In this document: piece after piece, positions 38,838 to 47,997 of the stretch
How positions within the stretch are numbered: the stretch's first letter is position 1
Layout of the letters: every line of letters begins with the position of its first letter
NCBI GenBank assembly: GCA_024281055.1
Contig: JAMXLF010000013.1
Span: forward strand, 39,124-103,123
Source of the DNA: Geobacteraceae bacterium
GTDB taxonomy: Bacteria > Desulfobacterota > Desulfuromonadia > Geobacterales > Geobacteraceae
Direction: 5' to 3'
Length of the DNA stretch: 64,000 bases
Position numbers and translations under genes: made by a program
The notes under the pieces: model-generated
Told to the model about the DNA's origin: nothing
Databases searched by the model: none
Seen by the model: only the letters and a program-made list of their open reading frames with translations

Positions 38838-39146
38838 GGCTGGTTCTCACAATGACGATCGGTGTACGGCTGATATTCTCCGGCCATTAAAGTACCTTAA
38901 AAACGATGCCAAGGGCAACAGGAAAAGTCCATCCGTCACCGTGCTGGGAGAGCGGGGTAAGTCCGCTGACGGGCGTTCCTCAGTGAAATGACTGGCCTTT
39001 TGCCGAGGTGCCCGATAATTCCCTTATTTATCGCGGGGGGCTGGTTGGTGCGCGTCTTGCACGTTCATTGGCCGTTGATTGCTACGCTCCGCTGGTCGAC
39101 GGTTGCGGCGCCATCGCACAGGATGTTCCAGAGAAAGAGAAAAGCA
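38838..39146. other. Intergenic region with a possible structured leader
   Basis: CCGTC (38933-38937) pairs with GACGG (38968-38972), and AGCGG (38951-38955) pairs with CCGCT (38963-38967) inside it, giving a two-stem structure upstream of the first radical SAM gene. No T-run follows. It fits no riboswitch consensus I know. Confidence 0.35.
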
Positions 39147-40580
39147 GTGGCAAACCCCGGTAAAATTCTGTTCGTAACCCCCCCGTACCATAGCGGCGTG
39201 GCGGAAATTGCCGGTCGCTGGATACCGCTCAACCTTGTCTACCTGGCCGGTGCTGCCCGGCAGGCTGGTCTTGTGGCCGAGATCTGCGATGCCATGGCCA
39301 TGAACCATGGTTATGCGGAGATCGAGGCGCGGTTCCGCGAGAGCGCGGCGGATTACGTCGCGTCCACCGCACTCACCTCCACCATCAACGATGCCGTGAG
39401 GACACTGGAGCTGGCGAAGCGGATCAAGCCCGACACGGTGACTATCCTCGGCGGGGTGCATCCGACGTTCATGTACGAAGAGGTGCTGACGTCATCGGCC
39501 GCCGTCGATTATGTCGTCTGCGGCGAAGGTGAAATTACCCTGCGGGAGCTGCTTGCGGTATTGGAGGAGGGGGGCGATCCGGCAACGGTTGCCGGCGTTG
39601 CCTTCCGGCGGGGCGACGGGATCGTCACAGGCCCGAAGCGCCCCATGATGGAGAGCATCGACGATCTGCCGGCGGCGTGGGACCTCCTGGATTGGCAGAA
39701 TTACACCTATTTCGTCATCCCCGACTCCCGGCTCGGGGCCATCATCACCTCGCGCGGCTGTGACCATGACTGCACCTACTGTTCCCTGCAGAAGTTCTGG
39801 GAAAAGTCGTGGCGCGCCCGCGATCCCCGGAAGGTCGTGGACGAGCTGGCATACCTGTACACGATCTACCAGGTCAACGTCTTTCTGATCAGCGACGAAT
39901 ATCCCACCCGGGACAGGGAGCGCTGGGAACGCTTCCTCGACCTCCTCATCGCCAGGGAGCTGCCGATCTACCTCCTGATGGAAACCAGGGCCGCGGACAT
40001 CGTCCGGGACCGGGACATCATGGCGAAGTACCGCACGGCGGGAATCATCTACATTTCCATCGGTGTCGATACGACCAGGCAGGCCGTCAGCGATGCCGGC
40101 GCAGAGGAGCAGGGTGAGAACGTAGCAAAGCAGGCCCTGGACGTGATCCACGGACACGGGATCGTCAGCGAGGCCTCTTTCATGCTCGGCTTTCCCGACG
40201 AGACCGGCGACAGCGTCAAGAGGACGTTTCAGCTGGCCAGGTACTACAACCCGGACAACGCCAACTTCCTGGCAGTTACTCCCTGGCCCTATGCCGACAT
40301 GTACCCGGCGGTGAGGGAGTACGTCAGGGAGCGGGATTACGCGAAGTACAACCTGGTCGACCCGATCATCGAGCCGAAGACGATGAGCCTCCACCAGGTT
40401 GAAGTGGCCATCGTGGACTGCTACCGCAAGTTCTACATGGGCAAGATCATCGAGGTCATGACCATGAAGGACTATTTCAAACGGGGCTGTCTGATGCGGT
40501 TCACGAAGCTGTTCATGGGGAGTTCCTTCGTCTTCAAGAAGCTTGGCGTCGGGATTCTCGGCAAGCTCAAGTCGAAGTAA
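39147..40580 (+). CDS. B12-binding radical SAM protein (BchE-like)
   Basis: A 477-residue protein. The N-terminal part (about 1-170) is a B12-binding-type Rossmann domain (ILGGVHPTF). SRGCDHDCTYCSLQKFW carries the CxxxCxxC iron-sulphur motif, followed by a radical SAM barrel. It is a paralogue of the gene at 41058 along its length. GTG 39147 aligns with the paralogue's start; ATG 39123 or an earlier start are possible. The substrate is unknown; relatives include anaerobic cyclases and methylases. Confidence 0.82.
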   Translation: MANPGKILFVTPPYHSGVAEIAGRWIPLNLVYLAGAARQAGLVAEICDAMAMNHGYAEIEARFRESAADYVASTALTSTINDAVRTLELAKRIKPDTVTILGGVHPTFMYEEVLTSSAAVDYVVCGEGEITLRELLAVLEEGGDPATVAGVAFRRGDGIVTGPKRPMMESIDDLPAAWDLLDWQNYTYFVIPDSRLGAIITSRGCDHDCTYCSLQKFWEKSWRARDPRKVVDELAYLYTIYQVNVFLISDEYPTRDRERWERFLDLLIARELPIYLLMETRAADIVRDRDIMAKYRTAGIIYISIGVDTTRQAVSDAGAEEQGENVAKQALDVIHGHGIVSEASFMLGFPDETGDSVKRTFQLARYYNPDNANFLAVTPWPYADMYPAVREYVRERDYAKYNLVDPIIEPKTMSLHQVEVAIVDCYRKFYMGKIIEVMTMKDYFKRGCLMRFTKLFMGSSFVFKKLGVGILGKLKSK

Positions 40581-40589
40581 GGAGTGTCC

Positions 40590-40898
40590 ATGGAGCCACG
40601 GGAACTGGCGGAAAAAATAGCGTCCAAACAGGCCCCTGCGGTCATCGATGTCCGCACCGGCTTCGAGTTCCGGGCCGGCCGCATCCCGGGGGCGATCAAT
40701 GCGCCGATCTGGAAGATTATGCTGGGACTGGCAGCGCTTCCGCCCGACAAGCACACGGAACTGGTCGTGCTGTGCGAGCTCGGCCCCCGCGCCATGATGG
40801 CCAAGGTGCTGCTCGGTATCCTCGGCTACCGCAACATCGCGCTTCTCACCGGCCATATGGCCGCCTGGCGGCGGGCCGGTCTTCCGCAGGAGAAATAA
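40590..40898 (+). CDS. Rhodanese-like domain protein
   Basis: A 102-residue single-domain protein. DVRTGFEFRAGRIPGAINAP is the CH2A/CH2B-type entry motif, and VLCELGPRAMMA gives the active-site loop with Cys. AAGGAG lies before the ATG at 40590. It begins 9 bases after the radical SAM stop and sits between two radical SAM paralogues, so sulphur or persulphide transfer linked to them is possible (inference). Confidence 0.9.
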   Translation: MEPRELAEKIASKQAPAVIDVRTGFEFRAGRIPGAINAPIWKIMLGLAALPPDKHTELVVLCELGPRAMMAKVLLGILGYRNIALLTGHMAAWRRAGLPQEK

Positions 40899-40918
40899 TT
40901 CATTTTCTTTACAAAATC

Positions 40919-40948
40919 TTTACACTACCATTATTGCCCCTTTATGTT
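40919..40948 (+). promoter_or_regulatory. Possible promoter before the second radical SAM gene
   Basis: TTTACA (40919-40924) and TATGTT (40943-40948) are 18 bases apart in an AT-rich stretch in an otherwise GC-rich region, about 110 bases before the start codon. Confidence 0.35.
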
Positions 40949-41057
40949 TCCGTGTTAACGTAGCTCCGACCCTGAAGTGGGGACAGTTCGATGCGATGGC
41001 TGCCGGAAACGCGCGGGTGGTCAGCACTTTAGACAACATTGTCGATTGGAGGATCAG

Positions 41058-42512
41058 ATGAGCAAGATACTTTTCGTGACAGCCCCATACCACTGCTGGG
41101 GCGTGCAGGTTGTCGGCACGTGGCCCCCGCTCCATCTTGCCTACCTGGCCGGCGCTGCGCTGGAGACCGGGAACGAGGCCAGAATCTACGATGCCATGAA
41201 CAAGCGGCATTCGTTCGAGCATATCCGGCAGGAGATCGAGCGCTACCAGCCCGATTACGTCATGACCCTGGACTACCTCCCGGTCACCGGCGCCATCAGC
41301 ACCGCCACCGTACCCGACGCACTGAAGCTCCTCAACATCGCCAAGGAAGTGAACCCGGAGATCGTGACGCTCCTCGGCGGCCCGCATCCGAGCTTCATGT
41401 ACGAGGAGATCTACGAGGACCGGGAAAACCGGGTCGACTACGTCCTCTGCGGCGAGCCGGAGCAGACTCTGAAGGACCTTTTGGCGGCGATTCCCAATGG
41501 TGAGGCCAAGAAGGTGGCCGGCATCGCTTTCCGTGACGGCGACCAAATCGTGGCCAACAAGCGGCACCACCACATCGTCAAGCTCGACGACCTCAAGCCG
41601 GCCTGGCACCTGCTCGATTGGGACGACTACCAGTATGAAGTCGAGCCGCGTGGGCGGATGGCCTCTATCCTCACCTCGCGGGGCTGTGACATGGGGTGCG
41701 CCTTCTGCAGCCAGCGGATGTTCTGGCGCGAGGACTGGCGCTGCCGTACCCCGGAGAACGTCATCGAGGAGATCGAGCACCTCATCACCACCTACGACAT
41801 CAAGTTCTTCACCCTGATCGACCCGTACCCGACCAAGCACCGCGACCGGTGGGAACTGCTTCTCGACATGCTGATCGAGCGGAACCTGGGGGTCTACTTC
41901 CTGATCGAGACCCGGGTCGAGGACATCATCCGCGACGCCGACATCCTCCACAAGTACCGTGACGCCGGGATCATCCACGTCTACTTGGGCGCCGAGAGCG
42001 CCGACAAGGACACCCTCAACAGCCTCAACAAGGGGACCAGCTTCGAGCAAAACAAGCAGGCCCTCGACCTCCTCCGCGAGGCAGAGATCATCACCGAGGC
42101 CTCCTTCATGATCGGCTTCCCCAACGAGACCTGGGATTCCATCGACAACACCATCGAGTCGGCGATCTACCTCAATCCGGACATCGCCGTCTTCCCGGTG
42201 GTCACCCCGATGCCTTTCACCCCGCTCCACGCGGAGATGAAGGACCGGATCCGGGTCTGGGACTACTCCAAGTACAATCTGGTGACCCCGATCATCGAGC
42301 CGCACGAGATGAGCATGGAGGAGATCACCCAGGCTCTCGGCAAGTGCTACATGAGGTTCTACAGCAACAAGGTTCAGGAGATCGTCGAAATGGACGACTG
42401 CTTCAAGCGGCGGTACATGCTGAGCGCCTTCCGTCACATGATGCGGGACCACGGCGATCACTTCGATTTCGAGGGCTCCGATATGCCCATGCATTACGCC
42501 ATCAACTCGTAA
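41058..42512 (+). CDS. B12-binding radical SAM protein (BchE-like), second paralogue
   Basis: A 484-residue protein. MSKILFVTAPYH opens a B12-binding-type domain (LLGGPHPSFMYEE). SRGCDMGCAFCSQRMFW is the CxxxCxxC motif, and HVYLGAESADKDTLNSLNKG is the later radical SAM barrel block. A GGAGG site lies 5 bases before the ATG. It shares the C-terminal block (NLVTPIIEPHEMS) with its paralogue. Duplicated enzymes may act on successive steps. A strong terminator follows. Confidence 0.85.
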   Translation: MSKILFVTAPYHCWGVQVVGTWPPLHLAYLAGAALETGNEARIYDAMNKRHSFEHIRQEIERYQPDYVMTLDYLPVTGAISTATVPDALKLLNIAKEVNPEIVTLLGGPHPSFMYEEIYEDRENRVDYVLCGEPEQTLKDLLAAIPNGEAKKVAGIAFRDGDQIVANKRHHHIVKLDDLKPAWHLLDWDDYQYEVEPRGRMASILTSRGCDMGCAFCSQRMFWREDWRCRTPENVIEEIEHLITTYDIKFFTLIDPYPTKHRDRWELLLDMLIERNLGVYFLIETRVEDIIRDADILHKYRDAGIIHVYLGAESADKDTLNSLNKGTSFEQNKQALDLLREAEIITEASFMIGFPNETWDSIDNTIESAIYLNPDIAVFPVVTPMPFTPLHAEMKDRIRVWDYSKYNLVTPIIEPHEMSMEEITQALGKCYMRFYSNKVQEIVEMDDCFKRRYMLSAFRHMMRDHGDHFDFEGSDMPMHYAINS

Positions 42513-42561
42513 CCGCCGGGGCGGGTCGCCGCTGCCGTCTCGATTCTCGGGTTCCCAACAG

Positions 42562-42594
42562 AAAGCCCCCCATCGTGTGTCGATGGGGGGCTTT
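42562..42594 (+). terminator. Rho-independent terminator after the radical SAM gene
   Basis: AAAGCCCCCCATCG pairs with CGATGGGGGGCTTT around a short loop (TGTGT) and is followed by CGTTT. The stem is long and GC-rich. The A/T ends allow it to work for both strands, which suits the convergent gene. Confidence 0.85.
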
Positions 42595-42633
42595 CGTTTG
42601 CACTCATTTTATTAATTGGACCGATGTTACTCG

Positions 42634-43014
42634 TTACCCCTTCATGCGCATCATCCCCGAAATCGCACCACTGAAAAAGGCGATCAGCCAGCAGGTGTAG
42701 ATGCTCAGGCTGACGCGATGGAACACGCGGTTGACGGCCTCGGCACGGTTGGCCAGCGAGGCAATGAGCGCCAGCAGAAAATGGAACGCCATTCCCGCCA
42801 GCGAGGCGATGCCGGTGATATTGTGCCATTCCGGGGCCTTGCCGTAGGCCTGCGCGAACAGGTTCATCTGGTGGGTTCCCAGGTAGTCGCACAAAAGGCC
42901 GATGCCGAAGATGACCAGGTGCTTCCGGTGCAGCCCCTGCTTGCGCCCGCTGAAAACTGCCCAGGTGTAGAAGAGCAGAGCCAGGTTCATCCAGATAACA
43001 GCTTGTAACAGCAT
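42634..43014 (-). CDS. HsmA family membrane protein
   Basis: A 126-residue protein with four hydrophobic helices. NLALLFYTWAVFSG, LGTHQMNLFAQ, and a HNITGIASLAGMAFHFLLAL block with conserved His match HsmA-type small membrane proteins. The longer frame from 43056 would start within a terminator stem, so the start at 43014 after GGGGGTT was chosen. Function unproven in bacteria. Confidence 0.75.
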   Translation of the reverse strand: MLLQAVIWMNLALLFYTWAVFSGRKQGLHRKHLVIFGIGLLCDYLGTHQMNLFAQAYGKAPEWHNITGIASLAGMAFHFLLALIASLANRAEAVNRVFHRVSLSIYTCWLIAFFSGAISGMMRMKG

Positions 43015-43030
43015 CAGCCAACCCCCGAAA

Positions 43031-43067
43031 AAAACAGGGAATGAGCCGGGTCTCATTCCCCTGTTTT
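43031..43067 (-). terminator. Rho-independent terminator for the NrfJ-like lipoprotein gene
   Basis: On the - strand AAAACAGGGGAATGAG pairs with CTCATTCCCTGTTTT across a short loop and runs into seven T residues. It lies 22 bases after the stop of the gene at 43090. Confidence 0.85.
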
Positions 43068-43089
43068 GAGCATATGTGCAAAGCTTCGT

Positions 43090-44103
43090 TTATTTCTTGA
43101 TCGGACCTGATGAAAAAACGATGCTCTCGAACGTCCGGTTGAGGGTTTTGCTTGGGAACTGCTTCATTTCAACCCCGGGGGTGAGCTCTATTTCGTTGCC
43201 AACCACAACTTTCATGGTCGGTACCGCCGCCCAGGTTTTCTTGCCGTCCTTTTCCAGGCAGAGATAGGTATAGCCCCCGGCGTCCGCGGTTTCCACGATT
43301 TTTCCCGCCAGTTTGGGAGGAGCAGCGGCGGGGCCTGCTGCTGCGGGGCTTTGACCAAGGGTGGCGTTGCTGGAAAGGGGAGGGTGGCCTGCCGGCATTG
43401 CAGGTGATGGCGACGCCGGTTGTGCGGCAGGTTTGTCGCCGTCACTCTTCACTCCCGAGGAGAAGTAGATCTCATCGAACGTCCTGTTGAGCGATTTGCT
43501 CGTGAATTTCCCCATTTCTGTCCCCGGGAGAATCTCAACGGTATCACCAAGCTTGACTTCCGTTGCCGGTACTGCCGACCAGCTTCTCCTGCCGTCCTTT
43601 TCCAGACAGATGTACGTATAGTTCCCGGTTGTCATGGTTTCCACGATTTTGCCGGCAAGAACCGGAGGCAGTTTTGATTCCCCGCTGACGTTCTTCACCG
43701 CAGCTTTCACCGGGGCACCGGGGGCTTGCTGGTTCGACTTTTCCTTCACGGGGCCTCCCGAGAAGATTATTTCATCGAAGGTCCGGTTAAGGGCTTTACT
43801 GGTGAAGCCGGGCATGACCGGGCCGGGGTACAGGCGCAGGTTGTCACCGACGGCGACCTTCATGGCTGGCATAGCCACCCACGTTTTCTTGCCACCCTTT
43901 TCGAGGCAGACGTATGTGTAGCCGCCGGCGTCCATGGTTTCCACCACGTTCCCCGTGATTATTTGGTTCTCGGCGTCATCATAATTGCCGGCCATAGGTT
44001 TTGTGGTTTCCGTTACCTTGGCCGGTCCTGCGCATCCCCCCAGGCTACCCACCAACAGCACGAGCATCAACCCGGTTGCCAGTAGATTCGTATCACTTTT
44101 CAT
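43090..44103 (-). CDS. Lipoprotein with three NrfJ-like repeats
   Basis: A 337-residue lipoprotein. The signal peptide ends in LVGSLGGC. Three copies of a roughly 75-residue unit follow, each with G(N/K)(V/I)VETM or VETA, YTY(V/I/L)CLEK, a K(T/S)W pair and a final LNRTF(D/E). The units are joined by Pro/Ala-rich linkers. NrfJ-type domains occur singly near cytochrome c nitrite reductase genes; three in tandem is uncommon. The ATG at 44103 has GAGGAG 8 bases before it. A periplasmic redox or metal role is possible. Confidence 0.8.
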   Translation of the reverse strand: MKSDTNLLATGLMLVLLVGSLGGCAGPAKVTETTKPMAGNYDDAENQIITGNVVETMDAGGYTYVCLEKGGKKTWVAMPAMKVAVGDNLRLYPGPVMPGFTSKALNRTFDEIIFSGGPVKEKSNQQAPGAPVKAAVKNVSGESKLPPVLAGKIVETMTTGNYTYICLEKDGRRSWSAVPATEVKLGDTVEILPGTEMGKFTSKSLNRTFDEIYFSSGVKSDGDKPAAQPASPSPAMPAGHPPLSSNATLGQSPAAAGPAAAPPKLAGKIVETADAGGYTYLCLEKDGKKTWAAVPTMKVVVGNEIELTPGVEMKQFPSKTLNRTFESIVFSSGPIKK

Positions 44104-44301
44104 ATTCGGACTCCTCACCAGAATTTGTCGACCATATCGGCAGGTTGCGTGTTAATACGCGGAAAATGGCCGTATTCTTTTTACCGTATTCGCCATGAAT
44201 TTGGAAGCATTTTAATGCGGTGCGCGGTTAGCTTTTCAGGGTTTGTCCCTCCAGAACCTTGCGACCCCGTTTTCGTTCTTCGAAGCATCGATGCGGGGAA
44301 A

Positions 44302-47300
44302 TTATTCGTACACCATGACGGTGACGACCACTACAGCCCGGCGGTTTCTTTGCCGTCCGTCGGTAGTTGCGTTATCCGCTTTGGGGCGCGACTTGCCGTA
44401 CCCACGGGTCGAGATTCTGTCGGGGGCGGCACCAAATCTTACCAGCGTCTTCTTGACATTCTCAGCCCGTTTTTTGGAAAGCCGGATGTTATAACCTTTC
44501 TTTCCGATGAAATCTGTATGACCGGCAATTTGTATGGAAGCATCGGGGTTGGAAACGATCAGATCCGCTACCTTCCGGAGTTGGCCCATATACTTTGACT
44601 TCACATATGACCTGTCGAATTCAAATTCGATGGTCACTTTCAGGATGATTTTGCGGCCGGTTATGTGACGAACCGTTTTTTCTGCAGTAACAGGAGCGGT
44701 TTCCTGCGGTTCCCGCGGTACCGATGGAACTCCTTCCGGAGTTATGCCGGCAGGACGATCCGCTGCCGTCACCGTGCCAGGTGCCGCCGGGAATTCGGGG
44801 CTCGGAGTGGTGGCTGCTTCGCCTTGTGCCGCTGTCGGGGCGGGTTTTGTTTCAACCGGCGCAAGGGGTTCTGCCGCCTGCCGGGCAGGGTGCGCTTGAG
44901 CTTTCTTTGTGGACTTCTTCGTAGCCTTCTCTATGGTTGGAGCCGAGGCTTCGGGAACGGCACCAACGGGACCTTTCGCCTCTATAGCACCATGTGCTGT
45001 CGGCGTTGAGGCTGCTTCAGGTTTGCCCTGATCGGAGGCCCTTCCAGTTTGTGGCGCTTCCGGTGCGGGTGTCGTGGCCGACGCCGTAACAGTTGCTTCG
45101 GCAGCGCCGCCGGTTGTTTGCCTGACTGCGGCAACGCCGCTGGTGGTTGCTGCGGCGGCAGCGGCGGGTTCGGTGGACGCAGTCGCTGCTTCGCCCTGCG
45201 CCGGTGTCGGCGCAGGAGTCGCTGCTGACGAGACAGGCTCGGTTGTGCCCTTCGCGTATTTCCTCTGCGCGGCCTTCCCGGACGCCGGCGTGGTTGCGGT
45301 TGCTTCGGTAGAGCCACCGGTTGCCTGTTCGGCGGCTGCAACGCGGCTGATGGCTGTCGGAGCTGCGGCGGCAGCGGCGGGCCCCGCGGGAACAGCTGCG
45401 TTGCCCCGGACGATTACCGGCTCGGGAGTTGCTGCCGGCGGGACAGGTTCGGCTGTCCCCTTCGCGGATGTCCTCTGCGTGACTTTTTCGGATGCCGGTG
45501 CCGTTGCGGTTGCCTCGGCAGAGCCCCCGGCGGCTTGCTCGGTGGCGACAACACCGCTGGTTGTCGGAGGTGCAGCAGAGGCGGGTTCGGCGGGAGCAGC
45601 GGTTTTGCCTTGTGCAGTAGCCGTGGCTGATGGAACAGACTTGGCTTTACCCTTTGCTGCGGATTTCCTCTGCGCGGCCTTCCCGGAAGCCGGCGTCGTC
45701 GCGGTTGTCTCGTCAGAGCCACCGGTTGCCTGTTCGACAGCGGCAACGCCGCTGGTAGCTGTCGGAGCTGCGGCGGCAGCTGCGGACCCGGCGGGAGCAG
45801 TTGCTTGGCCCCGGACGATTACCGGCTCGGGAGTTGCTGCCGGCGGGACAGGCTCGGCTGCCCCCTTCGCGGATGTCCGCTGCGTGACTTTTTCGGAAGC
45901 CGGCGCCGTTGCGGTTGCCTCGGCAAAGCCCCCGGCTGCCTGTTCGACGGCGGCAATGCTGCCGGTGGCTGTCGGAGGTGCAGCAGAGGCGGGTTCGGCG
46001 GGAGCAGCGGCTTCGCCTTGTGCAGTAGCCGTGGCTGATGGAACAGACTTGGCTTTACCCTTCGCTGCGGATTTTCTCTGTGCGGCCTTCCCGGAAGCCG
46101 GCGTTGTCGCGGTTGCTTCGGCAGAGCCACCGGCTGCCTGTTCGGCGGCGGCAACGCGGCTGGTGGCTGTCGGAGCTGCGGCGGCAGCTGCGGACCCTGC
46201 GGGAGCAGTTGCCTGGCCCTGTGCAGTTACTGGGGGAGAAATTACGGCTGACGAGGCAGGGTGAGACGCAGATGTCTCTGTGATCTTGTTCACTGCAGCT
46301 TCAATCGCTTTGTAGATGCCGTACGGAACCGCCGCGATGCCCCCTGCAATGTAGGTTGAGGCAGTGCCAAGCGCTGAGAGCGAAGATGACGGCAATGACG
46401 GGTTTTGAGCCGTTACCACTGGTGCCACTGCGGCGGCCGCTCCTGCCGACGTTGTCACTGCCTGTCCGGAAGCTGAAGCAGCAGCGCCCGCGAACGCCTT
46501 CATTGCGGCTTCCACCTTGCGTTTCATTTCCGCAACTTTTTCGGCTTCTGCTTTTGCACTGGCCGCTTTGGATGCGGAGAGCCCGACATGTCCCGCCATC
46601 GTCCCCTCACCGGTAACGGTCTGGGTCGAGGAAGCTTCGGGGGCAATGGGAGCGGGTGTTACTGTAGACGATGCCGTTTTCTGGGGCTCGACAGATGCCG
46701 TGGCCTGAGTTTTGTTTCTTGTCTTGGCTTTTTTCCTGGTGGCTTTTACCTCTGTACTCTTATCGTCCGATTTCGAAGGAACGGGAGCGGCAGATTCGTC
46801 TTTGGAGCCAGGCGGTACGGGGCTGGCAGGACTTAGTGGGAGCTGCTGAGCTGGAATCCCGGCCTTTCCGACAGGAGTGACGATATTCGCCCAGTCCGAA
46901 TAGATGTCCGTTGCCGCTACCGGGCAGCCATCTTTATCGACGGGGATACCTGCAGGAGTATCCGTGCATTTGCCGAGATAGGCAGGGACGACATCCGGAC
47001 ATCCGTCTTTGTCAACTATGACTGCCAGTGGCGTGTCCGGACATTTGTCGAGATAATCGGGAATCAGGATCCCGTTTTTGTCGACCTTGAAACCCTTCGG
47101 GGGTCCAAGTTTGTCGAGGTCCACAACCGGCGGCTTGGGAGGCGCGGCCTGTTTTGGTTTTTCCTTCCTTTCCACACCAAAGTAGTAACTCACACCGAAG
47201 CTGAGTTCGTAATTGCTTCGCGCGTTTTCATTGCCGGTTACGATCAGGTGCCGCACATCCGTTCTCAGCGCCAGATAATCCGTGAGAAAATATTTCAGGC

Positions 47301-47784
47301 CCAGACCGTAATTGAAAAAAGGGTTGCTGGTGGAAGAATTGCTGTTGTTAACAAAAATTCCTCCGAAACCGAGAGCGATAAAAGGAACCCATTTTTGCCC
47401 GGGCGTGAAGGGATAGATAGCGTCGAGGCGCACAATGTAACCGCTTGAATTACCATTGCCGGTTTTTGTTTGCGGGGTGAAATAACTGGCTGACGCTTCG
47501 ATGCCCAAACTGTCGACTATGGACTTGTCGATCAAGTCATAGCTCAGTTTTATGCCGTACATCGGGGTGGTCGTGCGGGAATTCGAGTCGGCAAAGCTGA
47601 AAGCGCCAATGGTAGGAGTGAGAGAGAATAATCCGAGGGGCCCTTGACGTTTCGTTCTCTTTGCAGTTTTTTCGGATTTGGCAGTTTTTGCTGTTTTTTC
47701 GGGTTCTTCTGCTGCGAGAACGGCACTGGAAAAAGACAGGCACGCTAGGGTGCTGACTATTTGAGCAAAGGCCCGTTTCGTCAA
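44302..47784 (-). CDS. OmpA family protein with long Ala/Pro-rich repeats
   Basis: An 1160-residue protein from a TTG start with GGAG before it; the signal peptide is about 24 residues. Residues about 45-205 form an eight-stranded OmpA-like barrel. Two Ca-binding TSP3-like units (CPDTPLAVIVDKDGCPD, CTDTPAGIPVDKDGCPV) follow. About 300-1000 is low-complexity Ala/Pro/Thr sequence with 135-136-residue repeats. The end is a peptidoglycan-binding OmpA domain (GHTDFIGKKGYNIRLSKKRA). It likely joins the outer membrane to the cell wall across a long flexible spacer; ordinary OmpA proteins are about 350 residues. Confidence 0.87.
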   Translation of the reverse strand: MTKRAFAQIVSTLACLSFSSAVLAAEEPEKTAKTAKSEKTAKRTKRQGPLGLFSLTPTIGAFSFADSNSRTTTPMYGIKLSYDLIDKSIVDSLGIEASASYFTPQTKTGNGNSSGYIVRLDAIYPFTPGQKWVPFIALGFGGIFVNNSNSSTSNPFFNYGLGLKYFLTDYLALRTDVRHLIVTGNENARSNYELSFGVSYYFGVERKEKPKQAAPPKPPVVDLDKLGPPKGFKVDKNGILIPDYLDKCPDTPLAVIVDKDGCPDVVPAYLGKCTDTPAGIPVDKDGCPVAATDIYSDWANIVTPVGKAGIPAQQLPLSPASPVPPGSKDESAAPVPSKSDDKSTEVKATRKKAKTRNKTQATASVEPQKTASSTVTPAPIAPEASSTQTVTGEGTMAGHVGLSASKAASAKAEAEKVAEMKRKVEAAMKAFAGAAASASGQAVTTSAGAAAAVAPVVTAQNPSLPSSSLSALGTASTYIAGGIAAVPYGIYKAIEAAVNKITETSASHPASSAVISPPVTAQGQATAPAGSAAAAAAPTATSRVAAAEQAAGGSAEATATTPASGKAAQRKSAAKGKAKSVPSATATAQGEAAAPAEPASAAPPTATGSIAAVEQAAGGFAEATATAPASEKVTQRTSAKGAAEPVPPAATPEPVIVRGQATAPAGSAAAAAAPTATSGVAAVEQATGGSDETTATTPASGKAAQRKSAAKGKAKSVPSATATAQGKTAAPAEPASAAPPTTSGVVATEQAAGGSAEATATAPASEKVTQRTSAKGTAEPVPPAATPEPVIVRGNAAVPAGPAAAAAAPTAISRVAAAEQATGGSTEATATTPASGKAAQRKYAKGTTEPVSSAATPAPTPAQGEAATASTEPAAAAAATTSGVAAVRQTTGGAAEATVTASATTPAPEAPQTGRASDQGKPEAASTPTAHGAIEAKGPVGAVPEASAPTIEKATKKSTKKAQAHPARQAAEPLAPVETKPAPTAAQGEAATTPSPEFPAAPGTVTAADRPAGITPEGVPSVPREPQETAPVTAEKTVRHITGRKIILKVTIEFEFDRSYVKSKYMGQLRKVADLIVSNPDASIQIAGHTDFIGKKGYNIRLSKKRAENVKKTLVRFGAAPDRISTRGYGKSRPKADNATTDGRQRNRRAVVVVTVMVYE
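45220..46220 (-). repeat. Coding repeats of about 405-408 bp in the OmpA-like gene
   Basis: GAACAGACTTGGCTTTACCC recurs at 45633 and 46041 (408 bp apart), and GGCCTTCCCGG recurs at about 405-408-bp steps. There are roughly two and a half copies. The boundaries are approximate. Confidence 0.65.
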
Positions 47785-47816
47785 TTTACTGCTCCAGAGA
47801 TTGTGGATTTCCGCCC

Positions 47817-47845
47817 ATCATATATCAACCCGGCAACGACTTCAA
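47817..47845 (-). promoter_or_regulatory. Sigma70-type promoter for the OmpA-like gene
   Basis: On the - strand TTGAAG and TATGAT are separated by 17 bases, about 35-60 bases before the TTG start. Confidence 0.6.
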
Positions 47846-47997
47846 CTTTAAAACCACCGTTATAGCTCCCTGTACCGGCACGGGTATTGGTAAAAAGCTC
47901 CGGTGATTCAGGTGCAATCCCATGTCCTTCCCGATGACCTGCTTTACAAAGGGATGCCTGATACGCTATCTTAAGAAAATTAACTCACACCCGTATC

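Noticed and set aside
38838..39146. Possible c-di-GMP (GEMM) or cobalamin riboswitch
   Set aside because: The conserved core bases of neither class could be found; only generic stems are present.
40920..42494. A 524-codon - strand frame
   Set aside because: It lies antisense to the second radical SAM gene, which has a clear family match and ribosome binding site.
45074..46264. A 396-codon + strand frame of Ala/Val-rich sequence
   Set aside because: It is the antisense shadow of the Ala/Pro-rich spacer of the OmpA-like gene; long open frames arise there from base bias.
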